DNA of 64,000 bases from Ophioderma brevispina. Lineage: Eukaryota; Echinodermata; Ophiuroidea; Amphilepidida; Ophiodermatidae. Shown piece by piece: positions 44,388-56,059 of this stretch (its first letter is position 1; the number at the start of each line of letters is the position of its first letter). Location: positions 34,469-98,468 of the forward strand of contig JAMKCH010084989.1 in NCBI GenBank assembly GCA_023653785.1, written 5' to 3'. The position numbers were made by a program, and so were the translations under genes. The notes under the pieces were generated by a model. It searched no databases. It was not told the DNA's origin and worked only from the letters and a program-made list of their open reading frames with translations.

Positions 44388-44644
44388 ATGGAGAAGACGA
44401 CGACTTAACAATCAAAGTGGAGTATGGCGTAGAATTAGTCGGTACCATAGACGATTTACAGGACATGTACCAGCAGCTGACCCAATTCCAATCAGCTATA
44501 GTCATATTCATAACAGAACTCTTCCTCGTCATCTTGATACTAATTCTTGTAGCCTACTGCGTGAGCATGAGGCGGCATAGGCGTGTGGTGAAGACACTAG
44601 CAAAGGCCATGCAGTCAGAAAAATCTACCGATCCATTACTTTGA
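44388..44644 (+). CDS. Terminal exon: acidic stem, transmembrane helix, short basic tail
   Basis: Acceptor TTCCCACAG, phase 1, open to TGA at 44,642-44,644. It encodes an acidic stem (DGEDDDLTIKVEYGVELVG, then TIDDLQDMYQQLTQFQS), a hydrophobic helix of about 23 residues (AIVIFITELFLVILILILVA and YCV) and a basic stop-transfer MRRHRRVVK. A tail of about 29 residues in all ends STDPLL. This orients the protein type I: HYR/EGF outside, C-terminus inside. The helix contains a glutamate (FITELF) about seven residues in, unusual in a single-pass anchor. Bases upstream of 44,388 are also open in this frame but are intron, as the acceptor and phase show. Confidence 0.88.
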
Positions 44645-44834
44645 TAGTAGGCTGCCGGGAAGTATGATGTTAGTGTACTGATCCTCTATACAACTGTTTA
44701 TGAAACATGCTTCTCTTGGAGCATTTTAGGGAATATGTTTCAATACTTTAAAGGTGTAATGTCTGATTAGAAGAGTTCTTGTGATGATCAGGAGGATAAT
44801 TTATAATGTAATCATAACTCAGAGATACATTAAA

Positions 44835-44840
44835 AATAAA
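44835..44840 (+). terminator. Candidate polyadenylation signal AATAAA
   Basis: AATAAA about 190 bp after the stop codon, followed by TATAGTGTATTTATTTC. It is the first AATAAA downstream of the stop; later ones may also be used. Confidence 0.5.
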
Positions 44841-44844
44841 TATA

Positions 44845-46000
44845 GTGTATTTATTTCTTATAAACACAACAGTACAAATATCAGAGTAGATAGTTTCTTT
44901 ATTGATTTAGAAAAAAACATATTGGATTTATAAGGATTTACAGTAGTTCTGCATCCAAAGGGTGTACTGAGTTAATTCCACAATGCACCAGTTCTGGTAA
45001 ATTACCTCAATAAGGTAATGTGATCCCACAAAAATCCTATTTGTAACACATAAAAACCCTGAATTTTACCCTCATTTTAGCATTAGTACTTAGGTAGTTT
45101 TTAGCAAGGTCATGAAATGTCTTGTGGTTCTTAAACTTCTTGAACACTTCTTATCTCTAAGTACTGACATGTGTTTAGTACAGTACAGTATGGGCACATT
45201 GCAATGCATTGTGGGATTGATTCAAAACACCCTCTGTTATGCATCATGGTATTGCATGTAGAGATCATCTTATAACCTTGTAGGAATTCCTGTGGACTAA
45301 GGAGTTACAGTGAGGTGAACAATCAGACATTACTCTTTAAACACTATTTTTTAATTTTTAATTTTAATTTCTGAATAATATATTACAAGTGCAGTGCTGG
45401 AAGCTGCAATTTTATATAGTCATCATATCTCTACCGTACTCAGTGAATTATCTTGGTAAATCCAATCTACTCCTTGATTCCAGAGAATTGCAGAACTTTT
45501 CTTAACCCCATGAGGTCTACCACCTTTCTTAAAGTATCTCTTATTGGCTCAATACGTGCTATAACCCCCTCAGTAACCAATCAAAATAGACCTTTAATCT
45601 GTATATTAACTTTAGGCTTTTCCCACCACTCTCTGATCAGCTAATTTCATCATATAACACCATGAATTACTAATGCCGGTAGTTCCTAGGGAGTTAAATA
45701 TGTAAAAAGTACAATCATTTTACAATGTTACTGAATCTTAAACCTCTACCAAGCCCTTATGGGGAGGATTAAGTAATATTTGCAAATTTAGTCTTTCAAT
45801 TTATTGTACGGTATTTGAAAAAGAAAATGCATAATATTCTGGAATGGGGAAGTAAAATGGCATAAAAAAGAGAAACCTGTATAGTAAAAAAATCTAATAT
45901 ACAAAAATTTAATATAATATATTCACACTGCCAAAAGATGTATCCATTTTCCTGTTACTAGTGGTATAGAGGATCGTTCTAATTATACCTCTCAAATGCC
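44845..46000. other. 3' flank, no gene seen
   Basis: AT-rich possible extended 3' UTR, then intergenic. No domain-bearing frame. Confidence 0.5.
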
Positions 46001-46752
46001 CAGTGGCGTAACTAGACTTTCTAAAGCAAGGGGAAGCAGCTAAAGACCAACAATATTCAAAGGGGGAAGAATCGGGACTGAATGGCTAATTTTAACCAAT
46101 GCAGAAGGCTTGCCTGGGGGTTCCTAAGTTTGATTTGGGTAGGGATGTGCTTTTGAGAGTCTGGAAGTAGGATCCATATCTATACTAAATTTTTGGCCAA
46201 ATGGGATTCATAGCTATACCGAGATGCAGATTTGGGGCCAAATTTAATACATATTTGCTAACTTTTCCTCAAGATTTTGACTGTTTTAGCAAATTTCAGG
46301 AAGTTTCACTCAAGATGGAGGAAATTGGCCTAATTTTCAAATCTTATAAAAAGCTGAGTGGGGTCAAAAGTCATCCAGAGGTCATTAGAGGTCATGGCCC
46401 CAAAATTGTCAGAATTATAAAATTGCTTGGTGTATCCACGCATGTTGATCAGTTTCGATGACACTCGGATACAATGGTCATTGGGTAGTGTCCCACATGT
46501 TGGTGACCTCATAAGGGGTCATGCATATACCAGAAGGCTGAAAATCTGACCATATCGGTAGCATATTCCCATATGATCATAGATTCCCCCTCCACCCCGG
46601 ATAGCCAAAATGTCATCAGAGGGAGGCAGAATTCAGATCAAATAACCCATTTTCTGTATTTGTCAAACTAATCAAAGCATTAGGTGGGGAAACAGGTAGC
46701 GACTTTGTGATGAAAAACTGCATGCCCTAGCCTGTCACTAGTTACGCCACTG
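46001..46752. mobile_element. hAT-like element, CAGTGGCGTAACTAG ends
   Basis: CAGTGGCGTAACTAG and CTAGTTACGCCACTG are exact complements. The flanking octamers CAAATGCC and TATATGCC agree at 6 of 8 positions, consistent with an aged 8-bp duplication. The interior (752 bp) holds GGTCATTAGAGGTCATGGCC and no transposase. It is a longer relative of 14,921-15,115. Confidence 0.85.
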
Positions 46753-46759
46753 TATATGC

Positions 46760-48355
46760 CCATTTTTAGGTCCAGGGTCTGTGGTGATTTAATTTGATGT
46801 TGTCATGAGAACACCTGGGAGTATACATTATCTAATCATAGACAATGACTTTGGCTCTCAATCCAGAATTGGTGGTATTGTATTGTTAATACAGTGAATT
46901 TGGTACAAATTCTAAATGCTATGATCATGACACCAATTAACCAAAAGAAAACATTTAAATAGAATGTAAATTAATTTAATTATACCATTTTGAAACATTG
47001 ACTATGAAATTGATCAGTGGTTGTCATGACAAATTGGCACACAAAATAGAGCACCGTACCTTGGGTTTTGAAATGGGCTTAAACAGAGTCTCAAGATCCA
47101 CATTTTGTACAATTTAATGATTATCAAGCGAAGAGGGTACATTTGATAATATGCAAAATAAATGCAATAATTCAAACTATGACCACATGTTTTATGCATA
47201 TCTTAATAGAAATTCTTTATGCAAGAAATTTTTGTTGTAACGACAAAAAAAGAAACACTGCATCAATTTGTTTGCCAAGTAGTTTTCTATTAAGAGCATA
47301 ACCAAACTTGCCTTATTTTCTTGTTGTGTTTTAATCTATTTAATGCTGCAGTTGCAAGCTGTATAATATGGTTTAGTTTTTAACCTTATCTGTAAAAAAA
47401 GGGATGTGGGAGGGACTCAACTCCCTTATATAAGTGATACTTTCTTGAGACTCTGCAAAAGTGAATATGTTTGCAGCTACATGTACATAAGGATGATAAT
47501 GAATTGGGCTTGCATTTTTATTATGTATAAATGGTTTGGGGAACTCAACGATAGTCACTTGAATATATGTGATACCCGATCTTCCATTTTCAAGAAAAAA
47601 TCTTGCCTTGCCAGTGATCATGTCATTGTGAAATGAATCAGTTTTTGTTTTCATGATGAAAAGTACATGTAGCTACTTTATATTATATATATATTTTTTA
47701 CATGTCGTGTGTATTTTGTAAAGTGTATTAAAATTGTGAGTGGTATGTTATACCGTTGAACTGGAATGGGAATTTTGAAGGAATGGATGTAATTTGTAAC
47801 ATTTTTTAGTTAACCTTTTATACAGATTGTTAATTTGTATTGTAATGAAAAGTATAACTTTATTCGGTTTTTTAAGGGTAATGTTATTACATTATAATTT
47901 TATATGAGGATTGGCAGTTTGTATAAGTAGCAATAAGATGTATATTGCTGTAGTATTTTAAGTAGATACAAATTTGTATTTAGTAGGTCAACTTTTGTAT
48001 TTAAAATGACAAGTGTATGTCATAAGAATTGGTGTTGCATTAAAGTTAAGAAAAAAAAGAAGACAACACAACTCATCCTAATTGACATGAAATAAGCTCT
48101 TGAACTTAATTGAAATATTAATTACACTACATCTACATCATTAATTACATCTGCAATGAATTTCAAAGGTACGTGGTGTGTAATGATACACTTTTTGCCA
48201 GTATAACAAAAAAATTAGGTTGGTGCTATTCATGTGATTCCCAAATTACCAACATTTCACAAAAATTAGACCATGTCAGGGGTCTTAAATTTAAAATTGT
48301 AGCGAGTCTGTATGGTTTCTTAAATATGGGTTTAACTGAAAAGCTTTATCTTATC
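46760..48355. other. Intergenic, no gene seen
   Basis: AT-rich sequence with short open frames only (largest about 90 codons, no recognised motif). Confidence 0.5.
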
Positions 48356-48360
48356 TGGAG

Positions 48361-48687
48361 TAAAGGTCCGTTCATACTTCCACTGCACTGCATTGCTGTG
48401 CAGTAAATTTACTGCAATGTTCCGTCACTTCCGCTGCACTCCTAATCGATTTACTGCAGGTCAACCCAGGTCACTGCAGGTCACGGGTTGCAGTACGTTT
48501 CAGTAAACTTGCGGAAATTTGGCATACTGCAACACTGACTGCACCCCACTGCATCTTGCTGCATCGCCAGTTAAAAATAATTTTAACTTTGTTGCAGTAA
48601 TGCATTGCGTTGCAATACTGCAAGTGATTGCAGTGACAATTTTGGTAGGCTGCATTGCAGCACTGTGAAGTATTGAACGGACCTTTA
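48361..48687. mobile_element. TA-bounded MITE with CTGCA-rich interior
   Basis: TAAAGGTCCGTTCATACTTC and its complement GAAGTATTGAACGGACCTTTA (one extra base) form the ends, TA at both borders. The interior is packed with CTGCA, ACTGC and TTGCA words on both strands, giving many small stems. Confidence 0.8.
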
Positions 48688-49025
48688 TACTGAACAGTCC
48701 TTAACATATAAGATTCAGTTTGTAATTTTACACTGAGGAAACCTAGTTGGTAGCATACTGTATTTTCCAAATAATATAATTTCACATTGGACTGAAAGGT
48801 GGCTGTATCATGAAAAATGCCACATGAAAATAACTTGGAAAAACAAATTTGATAAAATTAAAAAAACTGGCTAGTTCTGGTAGTATTAGGTGGCATGAAA
48901 TAACGACTTTGTTATATTGAAATGTTATTTTAGCTCAAAATCTACTATTGACCTGACAAAATTACTGGTATGTACATAGAGCTACTATGCAAACATTTCG
49001 GGATCAGATTCTTTGGAGGTTTATT

Positions 49026-49963
49026 GGCGATACTGTCGTTGGGGTCCACGATCATATATAGGGTTATTTACGATTTTATAGTTGAGCATCAAGTTTTAAT
49101 CTCTTTTTTTTTTTTAGCACAAGTTTAAATAGCTCACCTAAATATATTTTGGATCCAAATCATCTATCTATGAAGCTTAATTGGCTCAATAAAAGTAATT
49201 TTACCTGCTTTTTGGTGCACTTTCAACGAACATCAGCATTGAAGCTAGCAGCTGCTGTCGGGATTGGCTGTTACCGAGCCTCGACACTCCCTCCCTTTGA
49301 TGCATTCTGGGGTTCGGATGGGCAAATCTGAGGCTAAAATCAATTGCGTATGCAGCGAAGTTGCAGAGCGTATCCCGTTTATTATACTGCGATCATTGAT
49401 ACGCTAGTCCATGCCGACTTTACGCGGTTCCATTTTATGCTCAACCAAAACAAATTTAGTTTCGTAAGCGTCTCTACTCCCTCGTAAAGATTTTCGGACT
49501 TTGAACCAATCAGAATAGCCCATTGTATCATGTGATCGAATGTTTTCACCGATAGAAAATGGCGGATTGCTCTGAAAAGCTTGTTGTGTTTTACCCCATA
49601 ATTTCCCTCATAAATCGAAGCCCTGCCCTCCTTCCAACAATTGAACCTCGTTTTCTAGTAACGGATTTATAGCGTCATCGATACAGGTTAGTACGATAAA
49701 AATAGATGCATTTTTAGTGTTTTTTCGAGCCAAAAACCTTGCCGACAATCGATGTTTTTAGCACTTTTCAAAAATTGTCTTCACTTCGTTATTTTACCCC
49801 ATAATTTCCCTCATAAATCGAAGCCCTGCCCTCCTTCCAACGATTTAACCTTGTTGGAAAAGCTTAACAGGAGCTATTTAAATTTGTTGGCTAGCTTAAA
49901 TCTGATGGAAAAGTAATTTTTTCTTCCCTATATATGATCGTGGACCCCAACGACAGGATCGCC
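49026..49963. mobile_element. Non-autonomous element, 38-bp inverted ends, exact 8-bp duplication GGTTTATT
   Basis: The ends begin GGCGATACTGTCGTTGGGGT and pair over 38 bp with one mismatch (right end finishes CAACGACAGGATCGCC). GGTTTATT flanks both sides exactly (49,018-49,025; 49,964-49,971). Inside, a block of about 60 bp starting TTACCCCATAATTTCCCTCA occurs twice (about 49,591 and 49,794). 938 bp, no transposase. Eight-base duplications fit hAT or P-type elements. Confidence 0.92.
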
Positions 49964-49974
49964 GGTTTATTTCA

Positions 49975-51700
49975 CGTCTGTAATTTATTCTCTAAAAATC
50001 TCATGTTTACAAGTGGCGTATCCAATTAAATCTACTTATCCTTAACCTTTGTAACTTTTTGCTTTTTATCTAAAACTATTTCCCAACTTTGTTTTTGTAC
50101 ATGTAAGTTTGTGTGAGAGCTTATAAATTATTTATGAGTTGATTAATGAAGAAATTTCATTTTAAAGTTCTTGCTAATGCAACTTTCTAATAAGTATACA
50201 AGGGTATTGTACATTTCTATGAAAATAAAGATGTCATTCAAACAAATTTGTGCATTGTTATTTTTGTTATCTGGTTTGTTTTTATATTTAATGCCGCAGG
50301 TGCTTTCATGGCTTTCAGAATAGAGCTGATTATTTATTAGCTTTCTTTTAAATGACTTGAGTAATAAATTGCATTTAAACTTAAATACCTTGACCAGAAT
50401 CATAAATCTACCTTAGCAAATTGGTGCCACAGATCTAAATATGAGATGTGATTCTCAGAGTCATCTTTTACACTATCTCTCAAAGTTTAATTTTATCTGT
50501 AAGATACTACAGTATACATTTGGTAAACTAAGATCGTTTTTGAAGGACGACTCAAACAAAGGGAAAAAAAGGGACCCATATAGTGCAGCCTTTTCCACTT
50601 ATTTGAAATCAATTATATTTGGATGTGAGAATTCCAGGATAAATTAATATACCTTATTTTTTGTGTACATCACATTAACTTTTGTTTTTAAGGATACTAT
50701 CCAGTCAGCCCTCCCGTCAGCATGCCTTCCAGCCTGTCCAGATGTTACGTGGTATTTAAAGGTGCTTATCCCGAGCGCCTTTGGGATGACTCTGATTTCC
50801 TTGGAAGGAGTATCAATTCTGATATTTGATGAAAGGCCATATTTTTGTCATTGTCCTGAAATATCAGCTTCCAAATATTTTTCTTTCCCAAGATACAAAA
50901 TCCTGTTTTAATATTAGCAGAGTTGTGAATTGGGCCTAGCAATGTGCATTATCGCTTCTACTATCAAAAACCGCAAGTTTCCCATGATACTTAAGATTGT
51001 GTGCTAATGCCAGGCTTTCATATCAAGTTGAGAACAAGATGCACATAAATGGAAACAAGCACTTGACAGTTTCAGTGCCAATTAAAGTCCAATTGCAACC
51101 AAATTTGCATCTTTGATGCAATTTGGGAACCTGCATATGTTGATGAAGTCAAAGGTGACAGGTCATCTGAGGTCCAAGTTGTAATATGGGCAGGGGCATA
51201 ACCAGACCTGAGCCTCCAGGGGGTAAGACTCAAGAAGTTCCCCATTTTTTGCTCACAGGGTAGACCCATTTTTTTTCCAGTCGGTTTGAAATTCTAAAGA
51301 TTTTCCTTCTCCTTCCTTTTCTCCTTCTCTTTCTCTCCCTCCCCTTTTCTTCTCTAAGCTTTTCTCTTTCACCTTTCTGTTAACTTTCCTTTTCTTCCTT
51401 TCCCGGTAGGTCGAGCTGATTTTCCCAGTAAGAGTGCCCCCCTGCCTGAATATGGGCTAAATATTAAAGTTGCAAGAAAGTTTTGGGATTTACACATCAG
51501 ATGACATCAGTGTTCCGGGGATCACTTGTACTGACTGCTAGCGGGTGCCAGTAACATCATTACCGCCATTCATTGTACAACTGGTGTGGTTTTTGACAGA
51601 TTTGGACCCACTATTGCTTTTGTTGTTTTCTGTGAACTTGTTTATAAGATATTAATCTGGCAGGCAAGGTAACAGGTGTACTGGAAATCCTTGCAATACA
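49975..51700. other. Intergenic with repeat fragments
   Basis: A one-ended hAT-like fragment GGGGCATAACCAGACCTGAG near 51,192, GTCAAAGGTGACAGGTCATC near 51,149 and a CTTTTC pyrimidine tract at 51,300-51,405. No gene seen. Confidence 0.5.
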
Positions 51701-51714
51701 TTTAGTTTATTAGT

Positions 51715-51995
51715 AAGTGTACATGGTTGTAGTATAAATTCGTTTCAGTATGTTTGAATAGATCATTCATGTACAATGTAAAAAGAAGTTGTCTAAGTAT
51801 GGATCTTGAGGCACACCACATTGAGTTGTCTAAGTATGGATCTTGAGGCACACCACATTGAGTATATTCACTTCATCAATTTCAGATTTTCCTGTATTAT
51901 AAGAAACATACTGCTCCTTTGGGAGATATAGTTTAGATGACAGTTTGTCATGGTTTATGGTATCACATGCTTTTGACGGGTCCCTGGAGATGCCT
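51715..51995 (-). pseudogene. Reverse transcriptase relic of a LINE
   Basis: Read on the minus strand from about 51,990 down: DPSKACDTINHDKLSSKLY, the RT motif usually LDLSKAFDTINHDIL. Then come QYVSYNTGKSEIDEVN, CGVPQ-SIL (with a lost base where G is expected), and QLLFTLYMNDL, matching the PLLF-YINDL motif. The CGVPQ segment is doubled by a 37-bp tandem duplication. It is frameshifted and truncated, and the catalytic F/YADD block is not found. It is cut at 51,996, exactly where the following local duplication starts. Confidence 0.75.
51787..51860 (+). repeat. 37-bp tandem duplication inside the RT relic
   Basis: AGTTGTCTAAGTATGGATCT and the next 17 bases occur twice back to back without change. 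Confidence 0.9.
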
Positions 51996-52287
51996 ACAGT
52001 GATCAGTTACAGCCATACAATTGGAAGGATTTGTGCAGAACACATACTCTTTCAATTACAGTACATCATTCTGAGATAAAAAAAAAATAACATTATGCAT
52101 TCAATAGTTAGTCCTTGATGTTTTGATGGTTGCTAAGCAAGATTGATCTGCTGATTCCAAATCTCAATGTCTTTTGTCATCCTTGAACATTTTGAGATAG
52201 GGAGTAGTCCAGGAGCCCAGAGAGTTTATTCAGTGAAAAGGTACAAAAGGTTTGATGGTCTGGTTATGTTAGCATAGGGGTCAAGAT

Positions 52288-52650
52288 ACAATATTCCATA
52301 TTTATTATTTATACCAGGCTTCCGAGTGGTGCAAAGAAATCTTTGTATTGTACAGTTACGGTAAAAGTCCCCAGATGTAATACAATATTATTTTGAATAT
52401 TGTATCGCATCCGGGCATTTTTGACTGACTGGTCGACTTTTGGACTACAACACTGTCAACGCAAGGTTGGACTTGAGTCAGCCTGATATTTAAATAATAA
52501 TAATAATATTGAATGTCTTTTTTTTCGTATGATACAAGAATATATTGCACTCGCTAGAAAAATATTGTACTCGTCTTCGACTCGTACAATATTTTTCTAG
52601 CTCGTGCAATATATTCTTGTATCATACTCAAAGCCATTCAATATTATATA
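52288..52650 (-). mobile_element. Two-hairpin element, copy 2 (inverse orientation)
   Basis: It shares both hairpins, the GAGTCAGCCTGATATTTAAATA joint and the ends with 6246-6650. The large hairpin (CAAGAATATATTGCACTCGC and complement) is almost perfect here. Confidence 0.8.
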
Positions 52651-53111
52651 ATTACATCCTGTGGAAAAAAAAAACATTGGGCAAAATAAGGTAATGCAGG
52701 GATCAAATATATTTTCCAGTGCTCCAACCATGTCCAAATACATCTCAATTCCATGTATAGCATCAAGAAACTGTTATATTAGCCTTCATTTTGTGATTAA
52801 AAAAAAAAAAAAAAAAAAAAACAGTGATCAGTTACAGCCATACAATTGGAAGGATTTGTGCAGAACACATACTCTTTCAATTACAGTACATCATTCTGAG
52901 ATAAAAAAAAAATAACATTATGCATTCAATAGTTAGTCCTTTGATGTTTTGATGGTTGCTAAGCAAGATTGATCTGCTGATTCCAAATCTCAATGTCTTT
53001 TGTCATCCTTGAACATTTTGAGATAGGGAGTAGTCCAGGAGCCCAGAGAGTTTATTCAGTGAAAAGGTACAAAAGGTTTGATGGTCTGGTTATGTTAGCA
53101 TAGGGGTCAAG

Positions 53112-53472
53112 ATACAATATTCCATATTATTATTTATACCAGGCTTCCGAGTGGTGCAAAGAAATCTTTGTATTGTACAGTTACGGTAAAAGTCCCCAGA
53201 TGTAATACAATATTATTTTGAATATTGTATCGCATCCGGGCATTTTTGACTGACTGGTCGACTTTTGGACTACAACACTGTCAACGCAAGGTTGGACTTG
53301 AGTCAGCCTGATATTTAAATAATAATAATAATATTGAATGTCTTTTTTTTCGTATGATACAAGAATATATTGCACTCGCTAGAAAAATATTGTACTCGTC
53401 TTCGACTCGTACAATATTTTTCTAGCTCGTGCAATATATTCTTGTATCATACTCAAAGCCATTCAATATTAT
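53112..53472 (-). mobile_element. Two-hairpin element, copy 3 (inside the local duplication)
   Basis: Essentially the same as 52,288-52,650 and within the duplicated 810 bp. If that duplication is an assembly product, this is not a separate insertion. Confidence 0.7.
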
Positions 53473-53639
53473 ATAATTACAATCTGCAAATCCTGTGGAA
53501 AAAAAAAACATTGGGCAAAATAAGGTAATGCAGGGATCAAATATATTTTCCAGTGCTCCAACCATGTCCAAATACATCTCAATTCCATGTATAGCATCAA
53601 GAAACTGTTATATTAGCCTTCATTTTGTGATTAAAAATA

Positions 53640-55170
53640 TTATTTTATTTATCAATTTCACTTGAGAAAGATTTCTCACAGAAAAAGTACTTTGTTTACT
53701 ATGAAAAAGAGAAAGGGGAATTCCCTTAATGTTGTTTGTGCAAAGTTGATCATGCACCTGTTATTTACTTCCAGGTAGAGATTGTGCAAGCGGGATTCCC
53801 CGGGATGGTAAAATTTAGAAAATGAGTCAACTTGTTTATGCATTGAGATCAAAACAGATTGCAAAATTGGGGTTTCCAATGATGTTATTTATGTAAGATG
53901 GTGCAATGCAGATGATGTAATTTATGCGAAATATGATTGGACAGTGCAAGGTTATGTTCGCGAATGAACCATTTCACATTTCACACATTGTCCTATGCAC
54001 TGGAAAGTGGCAATTTTCAAAGTTTGTTCTTGAACCTGTGTTTTTATGATCAAACTTAATTGAAATTTCTTTCTTCCAATTGTCTTTGCATTTCTTACAT
54101 GTGGTGCAAATTATGCATGATGATGCTTTAATGATTATTATTAGAAATATTGGGAAATCTAGCTGTGATATAAATAGTGCTCACTGAAAAGGCTTAGGGC
54201 CAGCAGTAGTAACCAGGAGCTATTAAGTATTATACAGTATAGTTATAGCTAGTTTTGATCTGCAAAGAGTGGGAGACCTGCACAGTACATAGTGCCAGGA
54301 TTATTGTAAACACAAAATCAAAAGTAAGTTCCCCCCAAAAGAACCTACAATCATTTCCAGGATATCCGTTTTTTAAAGATGAAACCTAGTAAAGGTTATA
54401 GCTATATGGTTGTTAGGAAGCGGTGTTGTGAAATGAGGAATCCCTTATCTTCACTGCTGACTGGCACATTTAAACACCAATGAGGCCTTTTTAAAGATTG
54501 CAAGAGTGGTTCATGTCATATTTCACTGTGTTTACAACATGTAATGGAATGCAGATTGAAATCCCCGCCAAGGTTGCACCATGTATGTCACTTTTCTTTT
54601 GAAATCATCTCCTGTCACCTGTCAAGAGCAAAAATGAGAATGCCTGCATGTCGGGATACTGGTAGCATCATACATTATTATGAATGGTGAAACACATGTC
54701 AAGTTACAAAGTACCTGGTATAAAAAATGTAGGCCCTATACAACCAATAAATGTCTGACCACAACACCTCCTTGCATCACCACCACAAAAGCATGCAGTA
54801 TAAAGATGGTAAATTTAAGGAGTCCAAACTGGGGATTGGCAATAAATAGAATCATGTGCCCAGGTTAGCCGACGATGTGTGTGTGTATCCTATGTATTCC
54901 TAACGTCCTTTTTTGGAAAATGACTACCAACCTGATGATCATGCAAAAAAGGAGGTAGCGTGATTTTTTTCTTGTTAGATCTAGGGGCAATTTCACTCTA
55001 AAAAACAAGGAGGGTCACTCTGTGTTTTTTAAAAGTGGAAAAAATGCACTTAGGGCGGTTCGGGATGTATATACATATTTTTTAATTAAGATAAAAAGTG
55101 CACATCAAATAGTGGCTAGTACTATGAGAACGTTGAGATAAATTTCTAATCTAATCTTGACTACTGTTAA
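53640..55170. other. Intergenic, no gene seen
   Basis: No domain-bearing frame and no clear repeat structure. Confidence 0.5.
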
Positions 55171-55172
55171 AT

Positions 55173-56050
55173 ATAGGTTTTCCAAGTTAGTTTAAAATAT
55201 TTTTCATTATATTCATTATCTCGTTAAGTTGTTTTTCGTCCCAAGAAAACGGAAATGGGAATTTGTTTAAAACAATTTCGTCTTTGGTCAATTATATTAA
55301 ACATTTGATCAATAAAATTAACTTTATTTTCGCACATTTTCGTCAAGATCAATTTAATTTCGTCGTGTCCATTGCCAATCATCTGAATGTACAAAGCGAT
55401 TTCGTCTTTGGTAATTTAATTTCACATTTAGCTCAGTATATTTCGTCTCATGTGGTGTATGCATAGTCCATGCATGGCTAAGAGTTAGGCCTATAACATC
55501 AGCAAAATTTATGTAATCTACATCTATATATCTTTCTTTCTTTCACCTCATTTTTTCTTCTTTCCTCATTTTTTCTTCCTTTCTTTAACCTCCTATTTAC
55601 TTTTCTACATCTCATTTTTCTTTCTTTTCATATTATTTTTGTTTATTTCTTTTTGATTTTTTTTCTTTATTCGTTGTGCTCGGTATATAAAGTAAAGGAC
55701 AGAAAAATTATAACATATTTTGCTGATGTTTCAGGACTAGCTTTTAATCACGGCCTATACATACAACACACAAGACGAAATATATTGAGCTTAATGTGAA
55801 ATTATATGACCAAAGACGAAAATTGCTTTGTACATTTAGATGATATGCCATGGACAAGACGAAATTGAATTGATCTTGACGAAAATGTGTGAAAATAAAG
55901 TTAATTTTATTGATCAAATGTGGAATATAATTGACCAAAGACGAAATTGTTTTAAACAAATGCCCATTTCCGTTTTCTTCGGACGAAAAACATCTTAACA
56001 TGATATGAAATATAATGAAAAATGTTTTAAACTAACTGGGAAAACCTATA
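55173..56050. mobile_element. Large foldback element, about 295-bp arms, TTTCGTC-rich
   Basis: The left arm (55,173-55,466) and right arm (55,755-56,050) are inverted with scattered differences. Outer ends are TATAGGTTTTCC-AGTTAGTTT and AAACTAACTGGGAAAACCTATA. Arms carry repeated CAAAGACGAAAT / ATTTCGTCTTTG words. The 288-bp centre is T/C-rich and has a second small inverted pair (CATCAGCAAAAT / ATTTTGCTGATG). No coding; target duplication unclear. Confidence 0.85.
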
Positions 56051-56059
56051 CTAAATGTG

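Larger units (their letters stand above)
1562..44644 (+). other. Gene model (5' incomplete): membrane-anchored HYR/EGF protein
   Basis: The recognisable coding exons in the window form one + strand gene. Every exon junction that can be read is phase 1, so all internal exons are 1-1 symmetric and can be added, lost or skipped without frame change. Order: 12 HYR cassettes, half-EGF exons, RKRR microexon, six-Cys EGF exon, terminal stem/helix/tail exon. No signal-peptide or start-codon exon is visible, so the gene begins upstream of base 1. HYR domains are immunoglobulin-like extracellular modules known from sea urchin hyalin and from proteins that also carry Sushi or EGF domains. The layout therefore suggests a cell-surface adhesion or matrix-linking protein; that role is inference. 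No gene name can be assigned. It is possible, though less likely, that the HYR block and the EGF/helix block belong to two adjacent genes, because no exon is seen between 30.0 and 36.4 kb. Confidence 0.75.
51996..53636 (+). repeat. Local duplication of about 810 bp with poly-A junction
   Basis: 51,996-52,800 and 52,821-53,636 match apart from a few 1-base indels (TTAGTCCTTGATG against TTAGTCCTTTGATG) and a short insertion (AATCTGCA) in copy 2. A run of about 22 A separates them. Copy 1 runs GTGATTAAAA into the A tract; copy 2 has GTGATTAAAA followed by unique ATATTATTTT. Same pattern as 35,884-37,679. Confidence 0.85.
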
